Shown piece after piece: positions 18,401-26,388 of a stretch of 56,862 nt of DNA. Both the position numbers and the translations under genes were made by a program. The notes beneath the pieces are model-generated. The model saw nothing but the letters and a program-made list of their open reading frames with translations, did no database searches and was not told the DNA's origin. Within the stretch, counting starts at the first letter, position 1, and the number at the start of each line of letters is the position of its first letter. The DNA is from Verrucomicrobiota bacterium (GTDB lineage Bacteria; Verrucomicrobiota; Verrucomicrobiia; Verrucomicrobiales; Akkermansiaceae): positions 1 through 56,862 of the forward strand of contig JAPLUI010000063.1 of NCBI GenBank assembly GCA_026397725.1, read 5' to 3'.

Positions 18401-18949
18401 GGCGTGACGGCGGCATTCGATGCCAAGGGATGTCTCGTCTCATGGAAGGACCAACCGGATGCCGTCTTCTTTGAAGTGTTCCGCGGCACCCGCGCCGACT
18501 TCAAACCGGGGACCGGCACCTATCTTTCCACGGTGAGTGCCAGCCACTATTACGATCCCACCGTGAAGGACGGACTCACCCGGACCTATTACTACGCCGT
18601 GCGGGCCGCTGGCGCCGGACAAAAGAGCGGATTCCCGGTACCCGTGAAAGCCGTGCCAGGATTGGCGGTTGACACCACCGCGCCATCCGTTCCGGTGTTG
18701 GCAGGCGAAGCATTGCACGCTAACAAAGTCACGTTGTCCTGGGAACCGTCCACCGACAACCACGCCGTCGCCGGCTATCAGGTCTTCCGGGATGGCACGC
18801 GGATCGCGGACCTGTCGGCCGTCTTCAACAGTTGGATGGACGATGCCGTCAAACCCGGCACCACCTACCGCTACACCGTCAAGGCCCGCGACATCGCGGG
18901 CAATCTCTCACCTGACGGCGGCCCGGCTGCCGTGACCACGCTGCCGTGA
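15425..18949 (+). CDS. GH38-like alpha-mannosidase with two C-terminal FN3 domains (copy 1)
   Basis: A secreted 1174-residue protein. The signal peptide ends near PALAA-D and a beta-rich N-terminal region follows. A GH38-type catalytic region holds SHLDIGYTD (His140/Asp142, the zinc-type HxD motif), MRDEPVLSW (Asp261, candidate nucleophile 119 residues later; about 112 in Golgi mannosidase II) and LLYDEHTWG (candidate zinc histidine). A GH38 C-terminal beta domain follows (about 610-980; ENKYFKVTFD). Two fibronectin type III domains end the protein (about 990-1174; PSVPVLAGEALHANKVTLSW and TYRYTVKARD). The family is divergent and may be a DUF5054-like relative, so mannosidase activity is an inference. 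A paralogue lies at 44119. Confidence 0.75.
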   Translation: MPTPMPYSIVAAAILLGHLPALAADPAVITNIDQRPWIINAGGVLKSETELTIENHRGQAVDAWVKIRVPGKPDCIESLGSLPPGANKRVVHVPELTTDGDPVAFAIHDNAAGDTAPLGAKTLPQHKIRHWRIYVGHNSHLDIGYTDFQEELKTKKWPGFWDQALLEDMPRSDSWPDDAKVRLEVEGIYQLDTSLPVRSADWFETLRERLAQGRFAYGAAFANNAHSNWGAEELARSCYPAERHFKDKTGVESTKNIIMRDEPVLSWGVIDALVEGGAKSFAIHHNADHNPWRGTTTYPELFYAQGRNPANRLLVWNAPVGNYSIDEVGFRDKDLTKLTAAISAKLMGYQAGGTNNHGYPYDLAMVNFTYDGDNRPMDTQVYDNIKALNDKGYVYPKIINANYDRFFEDVAARWGDKIPSFKGTIEDWWNFGAASTAYETGINRMNHDKLAAAETLATMAGIAIPERRHPCEALATAYENLLLYDEHTWGSPTPSVDEQWRWKRNTAIASDVASTKVLNESMAAIGSRIPASGPMIVVYNHLSWTRSDLVTLEQEQLPAHFTLTDGETGTPVRHQKSGDGTVVFVAGNVPGHGYKTFKLTARDSDPVAPPSISATADTLENKYFKVTFDQAGNVTSILDKQHGNKEIVDPAAPQPLNQYVLYKEGALAGQVTTATLAASAGPVLGCMSADGTATGLDSLRRKVVLYDALPRIDIINDAVKGPRIANVEMGYFAFPLKVDNFMLRHEMPTGDMKPGVSSDINDPNTEQYFTSSTAFYTVNRWIDASNQRDWGVTFAALNAPLVSYGRPDIGMSKGGWDTSYNAPKPWIYSMAFNNEWQTNFQKTQPGRVVFRYSLRGHAGGTWQTGNAETFGAETSSPLRASVINGAQPGHGFDASKGQFVGISEANVTLTAAKMAEANGEGIIVRFNEIKGTATSVKVDLGWFKPVAVTETDLVENDKAPVTLADGVISFTIQPFGFKTFRLTRGAAPQAVAGVTAAFDAKGCLVSWKDQPDAVFFEVFRGTRADFKPGTGTYLSTVSASHYYDPTVKDGLTRTYYYAVRAAGAGQKSGFPVPVKAVPGLAVDTTAPSVPVLAGEALHANKVTLSWEPSTDNHAVAGYQVFRDGTRIADLSAVFNSWMDDAVKPGTTYRYTVKARDIAGNLSPDGGPAAVTTLP

Positions 18950-18957
18950 TGCATGGG

Positions 18958-19030
18958 CAACTTCTTTACCCTCCTCCGAGGCTGTTTCACGGGCCTGCTG
19001 TGAAAAGGGGATTCCTAGCAGTAAAATACC
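18958..19030 (+). repeat. Copy of the recurrent intergenic element (diverged)
   Basis: It begins CAACTTCTTTACCCTCCTCCGA and ends TGTGAAAAGGGGATTCCTAGCAG (written here in two parts of the element), matching the start and end of the spacers at 29624 and 30600. TTTCAC/GTGAAA (18985-18990, 19000-19005) could form a small stem. Confidence 0.4.
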
Positions 19031-19076
19031 GATCATCCTCCCCAGACAACGCAATCTCCAGACCCCAAATAAATTC

Positions 19077-21479
19077 ATGAAAAACATGCCTATCACCGTC
19101 TTCCTGCTGCTCGCCGCAGCCACGCTGGCCTTTTCCCCGGCATTCGCTGTAGAAAAGGCAGGTGCGGTGCCGCCCGATTTAACCGCTGGCGGAAAGAAGG
19201 ATGAATCCCACGACTGGCTGCTCGGCCCCACCGGACTCCGTGGCTGGATGTTTTTCCGTGCCGAAGATCAAACCGCAACCTCCCGGCAGATCCTCGTCAC
19301 CGCAGTGGACAAAGGTTCGCCCGCCGATGACATTGTGCAGGTCAATGACGTAATCCTCGGGGTCTTCGGCAAGCCGTTCGCGAACGACGCTCGCAGGAGT
19401 TTCGGCCACGCGATTGCCGCTGCCGAGGAGAAAACCGGCATCCTTCCGCTAACCATCTGGCGGAATGGCAAATCCTCTAACGTGGAACTCAAGCTGCAAG
19501 TGCTCGGAGCCTTCAGCGCGACTGCTCCTTACGATTGCCCAAAGTCGAAAGCCATCTTCGAGCAAGGCTGCCGTCTGATCGCCGAGAAAGGTTTTGAGAA
19601 AGCCGACATCCCCGATCATCTCAACGCCCTCGCCCTGCTGGCCAGCGGCGATGAAAAACATCACTCCACCCTCGCCAAGTATGCCAGGAAAGCCGCGGAA
19701 TCCGTGCAACCCAAGGACACTTGGAACTGGTCTATCGCCTATGCGAACCTCTTCCTCAGCGAATTCACCCTCGCCACCGGCAAGAAGTCCGCGTTTCCCG
19801 AACTGAAGCAAACCACCCTGCGTGGCGTGCAAAACCAATGCATGAACGGCATGTGGGGTCACGCTCCGCCCCTAGCTGACGGCCATTCCGAAGGCTATGG
19901 CAGCATGAATGCGATCGGCCTGCCCATGACCATCTCACTCGTGCTCGCCCGCCAGGCCGGTGTGAATGATCCAGGCTTGGACAAGGCCATCGGCAAGTCC
20001 GCGAGGTGTTTCCGCTACTATGTCGACAAGGGAGCCATCCCCTACGGCGACCACACGCCATGGAACGCGCATGACGACAATGGCAAATCCTCGTGTGCTG
20101 CCGTGTTGTTCGACCTGCTCGGCGACCGCGAAGCCACCGCGTTCAATTCCTGGATGGCCACCGCCGCCTACGATTGCAGGGAGCAAGGTCACTGCGGGAA
20201 TTTCTGGAACATGCTCTGGGCCATCCCCGGCGCTTCGCGCAGCGGCCCACTCGCCACCGGTGCCTACCTCAAGGAACAAGCCTGGTATTACGACCTTTCG
20301 CGCAACTGGAAAGGCGGCTTCGTCTATCAGAAGGTCGAGCCCCACGATGAAAACGACAACTACACCAAATGGGATCTCACCGGCGGCTATCTGCTCTCCT
20401 TCGGTCTTTATCAAAAAAGCCTCTACATCCTTGGCAAGAAACCTTCAGCAGCACCCGCGCTAAATGCCGAAGCCGTGAAGAAAGTCATTGCGGCAGGACG
20501 CGACTGGTATCCAAAAGGCAAAAACAACGGCTACTACAAAAGAAGCGACGAGGAACTCATCGAAGGACTCAAGAGTTGGTCCCCGGTCATGCGCTATCAT
20601 TCCGCAGTGGCCATCGGCAAACGCGGCGGCGACTTCGCCCCCACGCTGATCGCGATGCTCGATGGCAAGGAACGCTACGCCCGTTATGGTGCCGCAGAGG
20701 CACTCGGAAGGCTCGGCAAAGGCGCCTCATCCGCCTTGCCGAAGTTGCGCGCCACCCTCAAGGATCCGGACACCTGGCTCCAGTGTCTCGCCGCCGAAGC
20801 TCTATGCCGCCTAGGTGACAAGGAAAGCATCGGCGACCTCTTTGCCATGTCCCTACGCTCAACGCCCGCAGATCCGCGCCGCATGCACCAGCACGCCGCT
20901 GCGCGTGTCTTGTTTTCTCCCGATCCCGGAACCAGCGAGCCGCACAGCTTCCTCTCGGACTCACTTGAAGGCGTGGATCGCGCACAACTCCATCTGGTCA
21001 TGAAGTCACTCCTGCAAAACGATGACAGCGTCGTCCGCGCCTCCATCATCCCTGTGCTCAATAAACTCAGTGACCGCGAACTCGCACTGATCCTGCCGGA
21101 CCTCATCAAAGCCATCGAAATTCTCGCGCCTACCAACGAAATGTTTGGAGACGGAATCCGGCAGGCAGGTCTCGATATCCTCTCGAGCCGCCACATTCGC
21201 GAGGGCATGGACCTCTGCGTTTCCACCATCGAGTGGCGCTGGGGAAATGAGTATCCAAAGCGGTTGGAATTCCTCATGCGCTATGGCAAGCACGCCAAGG
21301 AGGTTCTGCCCGAGTTGCGCAAAAAGCGCCCGGCACATTACGAGGAAGGAGCAAAGAACATCGACAAGGCTATCGCTGAAATCGAAGCGTTGACCGAGGA
21401 GCCGAAACTTATCAGCTTGAAGGACTTCATCGCAAACGCCTCCAAGAGCAGTCCCAAGAAGGAGAATCCCAACCGATAA
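19077..21479 (+). CDS. DUF6288-type PDZ/HEAT protein (copy 2, short form)
   Basis: An 800-residue secreted protein. The signal peptide ends near SPAFA-V. A PDZ-like domain follows (about 50-145; GPTGLRGWMFF, VDKGSPADDIVQVNDVILG), then the DUF6288 helical region (about 150-470; PYDCPKSKAIFEQG, CGNFWNML) and HEAT-like repeats (about 495-650; RYHSAVAIGKRGGDFAPTL, ARYGAAEALGRLG). Unlike the copies at 5528 and 26381 it lacks the jelly-roll module and ends in a Lys-rich helical tail. The TGLRGW(M/I)(F/Y) motif is shared with the remnant at 22325. No enzyme motif is recognised. Its stop is directly followed by the next gene, so they are likely cotranscribed. Confidence 0.8.
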   Translation: MKNMPITVFLLLAAATLAFSPAFAVEKAGAVPPDLTAGGKKDESHDWLLGPTGLRGWMFFRAEDQTATSRQILVTAVDKGSPADDIVQVNDVILGVFGKPFANDARRSFGHAIAAAEEKTGILPLTIWRNGKSSNVELKLQVLGAFSATAPYDCPKSKAIFEQGCRLIAEKGFEKADIPDHLNALALLASGDEKHHSTLAKYARKAAESVQPKDTWNWSIAYANLFLSEFTLATGKKSAFPELKQTTLRGVQNQCMNGMWGHAPPLADGHSEGYGSMNAIGLPMTISLVLARQAGVNDPGLDKAIGKSARCFRYYVDKGAIPYGDHTPWNAHDDNGKSSCAAVLFDLLGDREATAFNSWMATAAYDCREQGHCGNFWNMLWAIPGASRSGPLATGAYLKEQAWYYDLSRNWKGGFVYQKVEPHDENDNYTKWDLTGGYLLSFGLYQKSLYILGKKPSAAPALNAEAVKKVIAAGRDWYPKGKNNGYYKRSDEELIEGLKSWSPVMRYHSAVAIGKRGGDFAPTLIAMLDGKERYARYGAAEALGRLGKGASSALPKLRATLKDPDTWLQCLAAEALCRLGDKESIGDLFAMSLRSTPADPRRMHQHAAARVLFSPDPGTSEPHSFLSDSLEGVDRAQLHLVMKSLLQNDDSVVRASIIPVLNKLSDRELALILPDLIKAIEILAPTNEMFGDGIRQAGLDILSSRHIREGMDLCVSTIEWRWGNEYPKRLEFLMRYGKHAKEVLPELRKKRPAHYEEGAKNIDKAIAEIEALTEEPKLISLKDFIANASKSSPKKENPNR

Positions 21480-21485
21480 ATGACA

Positions 21486-22289
21486 ATGAAACCAAATGTA
21501 ATCCTTGCGGCAGCGCTGCTGTGCGTCCTCTCGCCGATTTCCTTCGCCGCCGAGGCCGCTCCCTCCCCGGCCCCTCAAAAGATGCCGTGGGAAGATCCGA
21601 ATTATGCAAAGGATATTCCTGCAACCCAGGCTGATTCGCGAGCCGAAGAACGGGCAAAAGGCGGATGGACAGAGTTCATAAGGCACCACGAAGACCGCAA
21701 GAAGTGGGTGACCGACAAGAAAGTGGATATTCTTATGATAGGTGATTCCATCGTATTCGGGTGGAGCCGCGAGGGACACGAGGTGTGGAACGATCAGTAT
21801 GGCAACCGCAACGCTGTCAACATTGGCTCCAGTGGTGATACGACCTCGCACATGCTGTGGCATATTCAGGACGGCGGGCTGGATGGGATGAAAGACCGGA
21901 ATCCTGAAGTTGTGGTCATCATGATCGGAACCAATAATCGCGGTGAGCCGGCGAACGAAGGGCGCGATACGGCCCAGGGCGTGTTGGCAATACTCAAAGA
22001 AGTCCATCATAGATTGCCCGCTTCAAAGATTCTGCTCCTGGCCATCTTCCCCCGCGATTGGATGCCGAAGCACGAAGGCAGAATCCGCAACGACCAGGTC
22101 AACAGCATTCTGAAGACCTACGCGGACAACAAAACCGTCTATTGGCTGGATCTTAAAGAAACGTTTCTTGATAAAGACGGCATGTTGCGGAAGTATCTTA
22201 TGCCCGACGCACTTCATCCCAACGTCGAGGGCTACCGTGAGTGGGCAAAGGCAATGGAGCCTATGCTGACCAAGTTGCTCGGCAAGTAA
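21486..22289 (+). CDS. SGNH/GDSL-family esterase (PAF-acetylhydrolase-like)
   Basis: A secreted protein of 267 residues. The signal peptide MKPNVILAAALLCVLSPISFA matches that of the acetylesterase at 41112 (84% of 63 bases identical). The SGNH blocks are present: ILMIGDS (Ser88), the Gly of block II in NIGSSGDTT, GTNN (block III Asn) and DALHPN (Asp241/His244). This predicts deacylation of sugar or phospholipid acetyl groups; removal of O-acetyl groups from glycans fits the neighbours. An ATG two codons upstream (21480) touches the previous stop; 21486 is preferred because it lines up with the homologous leader at 41112. Confidence 0.88.
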   Translation: MKPNVILAAALLCVLSPISFAAEAAPSPAPQKMPWEDPNYAKDIPATQADSRAEERAKGGWTEFIRHHEDRKKWVTDKKVDILMIGDSIVFGWSREGHEVWNDQYGNRNAVNIGSSGDTTSHMLWHIQDGGLDGMKDRNPEVVVIMIGTNNRGEPANEGRDTAQGVLAILKEVHHRLPASKILLLAIFPRDWMPKHEGRIRNDQVNSILKTYADNKTVYWLDLKETFLDKDGMLRKYLMPDALHPNVEGYREWAKAMEPMLTKLLGK

Positions 22290-22324
22290 TCAGTTTATTT
22301 CTGTTTTCCGTTAGAACCTGCATT

Positions 22325-22609
22325 ATGAAGACATCGATCAGCACCATCGGCCTGCTGGCCGCACTCACAATGGGTCTATCCAGCCCGCTTATCTCACAAG
22401 TTCCCGATCTCACCAAGGACACGCAGTCGGTGGACCGCAAGCTCACCTACAATCTGGGTTCGACCGGCCTGCGCGGCTGGATTTACATCAAGGCGGCGAA
22501 CAATCTCGATGCCGCACAAGGGCGCACGACTTTGGCCAGCCGCCAAGGATCATCCCCCGCTCCGCAGCACCACGTCAGCATCCAAACGATGAGTCCAAAC
22601 AAGTTATGA
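22325..22609 (+). pseudogene. Truncated N-terminal fragment of a DUF6288 gene (copy 5)
   Basis: Signal peptide (MKTSISTIGLLAALTMGLSS) followed by LGSTGLRGWIYIKAANN and ASRQ, the start of the PDZ-like segment seen at 19077 (GPTGLRGWMFF...TSRQ). After SRQ the homology stops and about 20 unrelated residues lead to a TGA that overlaps the ATG of the next gene. More than 85% of the family length is lost. It sits in the leader position of the esterase-GH106 gene and may couple its translation. Confidence 0.8.
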
Positions 22610-25600
22610 ACACTCCCCATCTATCCACTCTCCGGTCCGGTTTGCACGAGCCTGGCAACGCGAAGCCCCCTCAACGGCCTTCATCCCAACGCAATTTGCT
22701 GGCATTGACGCTGTCGTCATTGACGATGACTCTCCCAATGAACCGGGCTTGGGCCGCCGATGCGGCAGAACCGCGGAAAGTGCTGCCTCTTGCCGGAGAA
22801 GTCTTCAAGGTCGATGGTCGCAGCGCATTTGTCATGCTTCCGGCGGCTGCGAACCTCCACCCGAATCGCCCCACCCCGTGGGTGTGGTATGCGCCTACGC
22901 TGCCCGCCCTTCCGGAAGCGCGCGAAACCTGGATGTTCGAACGGTTTCTGGCGGCAGGCATCGCCGTGGCCGGCGTGGATGTCGGCGAATCCCATGGCAG
23001 TCCGCAAGGGCGTGCCCACTTCACGGCATTCTATCAGGAATTGATTGAAAAGCGAGGGTTCAGCCCTAAGCCCGTCCTGCTGCCACGCAGCCGCGGCGGG
23101 CTGATGCTCTACAACTGGGCCGCCGAGCATCCGGATTCGGTTGGCGGCATCGCCGGGATCCAACCCGTTTGCAATCTCCGCAGTTGGCCCGGGCTGGATA
23201 AGGCCTGCGGTGCCTATGGCCTGACTGCGGCGCAACTCGAAGAACAACTCGCGCAACACAACCCGATCGACCGCCTCGCTCCACTGGCAAAAGCCGGCGT
23301 GCCGATCTTTCACATCCACGGCGATGCGGACGATGTGGTGCCTTTGAAAGACAACTCCGCCTTGCTCGCCAGTCGTTACCGCGAGCTGGGCGGCTCGATG
23401 AGGCTTAGAATTCCGCCCGGCCAAGGCCACAATGTCTGGGACGGGTTCTTCCAATGCCAGGAACTCGTGGAGTTCGCCATCGCCCACGCCAGCCCGGCGG
23501 CGAGTCGCGAACCCACGGCGGCCTTGTTCCGGGATCCGCCGATGGAAGCGCGGCCCGGGGCATTCTGGGACTGGATGAACGGCAATGTGGATCTTGACCG
23601 GATGACCTATGAACTTGAGGAAATGAAGGCCAAGGGAATGTCCGGCGCGGAGATCTGGGACATTGGTGTGATCCATACCCATCCGGAGGAGAAGGTGCCG
23701 GCCGGGCCCCCTTTCCTCGGCCCTGAATCGCTCAAGGCTGTCAACCATGCGATCGAACAGGCGGACCGCCTTGGGTTACATCTGGGCATGGTGGCCTCGA
23801 GCAGTTGGAATGCAGGCGGAAGCTGGGTCAAACCGCAGGAGTCCATGAAGGGCATCTATCACAGCGACATCACGGTTCAGGGTCCGGCCAGCCTCTCTCA
23901 GGTCCTGCCCTTCCCAGTAGTGCCGCGTGCGCCCAAAGGCGAAGACGGACTGCCAATCTATTACCGCGAGATCGCCGTGCTCGCCTTTCCCGAGGTGAAG
24001 GGCAATACCATCGCCGATGTTTCATTCGTGATCAACCTCAGCTCCAAAATGGATTCCAAAGGCCTGCTCACCTGGGAGGTTCCTGCTGGAACCTGGGTGA
24101 TTCAGCGTTTTGTCAACAGCATGACAGGCGAAAAGCTTAAGGTGCCCAGCCCGAACTCCAGCGGTTTGCTGATTGACCACCTGGATGCAAACGCAGCCAG
24201 GAGCCATTTCCAGTATATCATTGATCAGATTCTAACGATGCGTCTCAGTTTGGATGCCATGCGCTATATGGAGGTCGACAGCGTTGAAATCGGACGGGAT
24301 ACATCGCAGGACTGGACTGATACTTTTGTCGAGGAGTTCCGCAAGCGCCGGGGTTACGATCCCATTCCCTATCTGCCCGCACTCAAGGGCAAGAGTTTTT
24401 CAGATGCGCTTCTCACCTCCCGCTTCCGTCAGGACTATCGCAAGACCGTCAGCGACCTCTGGATCGATGGCCATTATCGCGCCTCCACAAAGTTTTTGAA
24501 TTCGTACGGCATGCAGCTCGTCGCCGAGGGTGGACATGGCGGCTATCCGCGCGTTGAACCGCTGAAGGCCATGGGTGTGGTCGATATTCCGCGCGGCGAA
24601 TTTTGGAATGGCTCGCAGTTCTGGGTGGTAAAAGAGGCGGCCTCCGCTGCCCACATTTACGGACTTCAGGTGGTGGACTCCGAGTCCTTCACGGGGTGGC
24701 GGAGCTGGCAGGATGGTCCGCTCGAATACAAGCGGCTGGCGGACACCGCGTTCTGCGACGGACTCAACCGCATCACCTTCCACACCTTCGCGCATACCCC
24801 GCCGAGTGGCGGGGTGCCGGGTAATATGTATCACGCCGGCGAGCATTTCAATGTCAATGCCACCTGGTGGAATCAGTCAGGCCCCATGCTCGCTTATTTC
24901 TCGCGTTGCTGTTATCTGCTGCAACAAGGACTGCCCGTGGGGGATGCCTGCTATTACTACGGCGATGCTGCGCCGAACCTCGTGGCCACGCGCCGTATCG
25001 GACCTGACTCCAAGCGTCTGGATGGAGCTAAATGTGCCCATTGCGGTCGGCCCAATCCCGCGCCAGCCGATGCGCTGGGGACAGGCTATGATTATGATGT
25101 CATCGACTCCGAGGTCATCCAGGACCGTCTCCAGGTCAAGGATGGCAGGCTGGTCCTGCCCCATGGTGTGGGCTATGAGGCACTGGTCCTGCCACCCAAT
25201 GAGGAGATGCCGCTGCCCGTGCTGGCGAAACTGGAGAAGCTTGTGCTCGAAGGCGCCACAGTGCTCGGCCCCCGGCCAACGCGCACGCCCTCACTCGCAG
25301 ATAGTTCGAGCAGCGATGAAAAGGTCCGTGAGATCACCGGACGCCTCTGGGGCGCGGTTACGGATGCACCCCCGCAAGACAACGTGGTTGGCAAGGGACG
25401 GATCATCGCGGATCGTAATCGCATTCGCGAAGTGTTGCAGAAGAAGGGGCTCGGACCGGACTTCTCCTATACCAGCCCGGGCACACCTGCAGATCTCGAC
25501 TACATCCATCGCCGCACGCTCAACAGCGACATCTATTTTGTCAGTAACACACAGATGGCTTATGCCGATGCCGAGTGCACCTTCCGTGTTCACGGCCGTA

Positions 25601-26388
25601 AACCTCAGTTCTGGCATCCTGACACAGGCGAGATCACGCCTTGCACGGGTTATGCGCGTGTGGCAGGCGGGATGAAGCTGCGTGTGCACCTGCCGCCTGC
25701 TGGATCGGTCTTTGTTGTCTTCTCAGGAGCTGTAACGGCCGACCTTCCAGAACCGCTGGTGAAGGTCGAAGGTAAGCCACTCATGCCGCATGAGATTACG
25801 GGTCCCTGGGAGGTCCGCTTCCCGCCGAATCGTGGCGCGCCGGGATCCTGTACGCTTGATAAGCTGGTCTCGTGGACTGAGATGCCCGATGACGGCATCA
25901 AGTATTTCTCAGGCACCGCGACCTACCTCAAGAATTTCGAGGTCTCGGAGGCTTGGATCAAGGGAGATCTTCGCGTCGAGCTGTCTCTTGGCGAGCTTCG
26001 TAACGTCGCCGAGGTGACGGTGAATGGCAAGCCCCTCGGGATCCTCTGGAAGCCCCCGTACAAGGTTGATGTGACGGGTCTTCTGAAGCCGGGTAAAAAC
26101 GAGCTGAAGATTGATATTACCAACCTCTGGGCCAATCGCATTGCGGGCGATGAAAAGTTGCCGCGCGAGAAGCGCGTGACCCGCATTACTCAGAAGCTGC
26201 CTGTCCCAGGTAATCACCCCTCCGGCCTCTTCGGTCCCGTGCAGTTGCTTCTGACGCGGGAAGTTACGGTCGGGAAAGTGTGGAAGTCGGAACCGCCCGC
26301 CGACTGCCCGTTCGAGGCCTCGGATGCTGTCGTTGGCGTCTCCTTTACCGGAAGAAACAAAGTCAATACCACCACCCGTCATGAATGA
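22606..26388 (+). CDS. Alpha/beta-hydrolase (esterase) fused to GH106 alpha-L-rhamnosidase, with a foreign C-terminal tail
   Basis: A 1260-residue secreted fusion. The signal peptide ends near NRAWA-A. Residues about 55-300 are an alpha/beta-hydrolase with Ser162 in PRSRGG, Asp242 in HGDADDVVP and His275 in GQGHNVW, probably a carbohydrate esterase. GH106 begins at residue 316 (RPGAFWDWMNGNVDLDRM) and runs through the barrel (SSWNAGGSWV, EVDSVEIG, EGGHGGYPR, VVDSESFTGW) to C-terminal beta domains (LGELRNVAEVTVNGKPLG). GH106 removes terminal alpha-L-rhamnose. The last 30 or so residues (VWKSEPPADCPF...FTGRN) are instead homologous to the N-terminus of the protein at 39021, so the 3' end is chimeric. 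The start ATG overlaps the stop of the preceding remnant (ATGA). Confidence 0.87.
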   Translation: MNTPHLSTLRSGLHEPGNAKPPQRPSSQRNLLALTLSSLTMTLPMNRAWAADAAEPRKVLPLAGEVFKVDGRSAFVMLPAAANLHPNRPTPWVWYAPTLPALPEARETWMFERFLAAGIAVAGVDVGESHGSPQGRAHFTAFYQELIEKRGFSPKPVLLPRSRGGLMLYNWAAEHPDSVGGIAGIQPVCNLRSWPGLDKACGAYGLTAAQLEEQLAQHNPIDRLAPLAKAGVPIFHIHGDADDVVPLKDNSALLASRYRELGGSMRLRIPPGQGHNVWDGFFQCQELVEFAIAHASPAASREPTAALFRDPPMEARPGAFWDWMNGNVDLDRMTYELEEMKAKGMSGAEIWDIGVIHTHPEEKVPAGPPFLGPESLKAVNHAIEQADRLGLHLGMVASSSWNAGGSWVKPQESMKGIYHSDITVQGPASLSQVLPFPVVPRAPKGEDGLPIYYREIAVLAFPEVKGNTIADVSFVINLSSKMDSKGLLTWEVPAGTWVIQRFVNSMTGEKLKVPSPNSSGLLIDHLDANAARSHFQYIIDQILTMRLSLDAMRYMEVDSVEIGRDTSQDWTDTFVEEFRKRRGYDPIPYLPALKGKSFSDALLTSRFRQDYRKTVSDLWIDGHYRASTKFLNSYGMQLVAEGGHGGYPRVEPLKAMGVVDIPRGEFWNGSQFWVVKEAASAAHIYGLQVVDSESFTGWRSWQDGPLEYKRLADTAFCDGLNRITFHTFAHTPPSGGVPGNMYHAGEHFNVNATWWNQSGPMLAYFSRCCYLLQQGLPVGDACYYYGDAAPNLVATRRIGPDSKRLDGAKCAHCGRPNPAPADALGTGYDYDVIDSEVIQDRLQVKDGRLVLPHGVGYEALVLPPNEEMPLPVLAKLEKLVLEGATVLGPRPTRTPSLADSSSSDEKVREITGRLWGAVTDAPPQDNVVGKGRIIADRNRIREVLQKKGLGPDFSYTSPGTPADLDYIHRRTLNSDIYFVSNTQMAYADAECTFRVHGRKPQFWHPDTGEITPCTGYARVAGGMKLRVHLPPAGSVFVVFSGAVTADLPEPLVKVEGKPLMPHEITGPWEVRFPPNRGAPGSCTLDKLVSWTEMPDDGIKYFSGTATYLKNFEVSEAWIKGDLRVELSLGELRNVAEVTVNGKPLGILWKPPYKVDVTGLLKPGKNELKIDITNLWANRIAGDEKLPREKRVTRITQKLPVPGNHPSGLFGPVQLLLTREVTVGKVWKSEPPADCPFEASDAVVGVSFTGRNKVNTTTRHE

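Noticed and set aside
18985..19005. TTTCAC/GTGAAA stem as a terminator
   Set aside because: The 6-bp stem has no U-tract and lies inside a diverged copy of the leader element; too weak to call.
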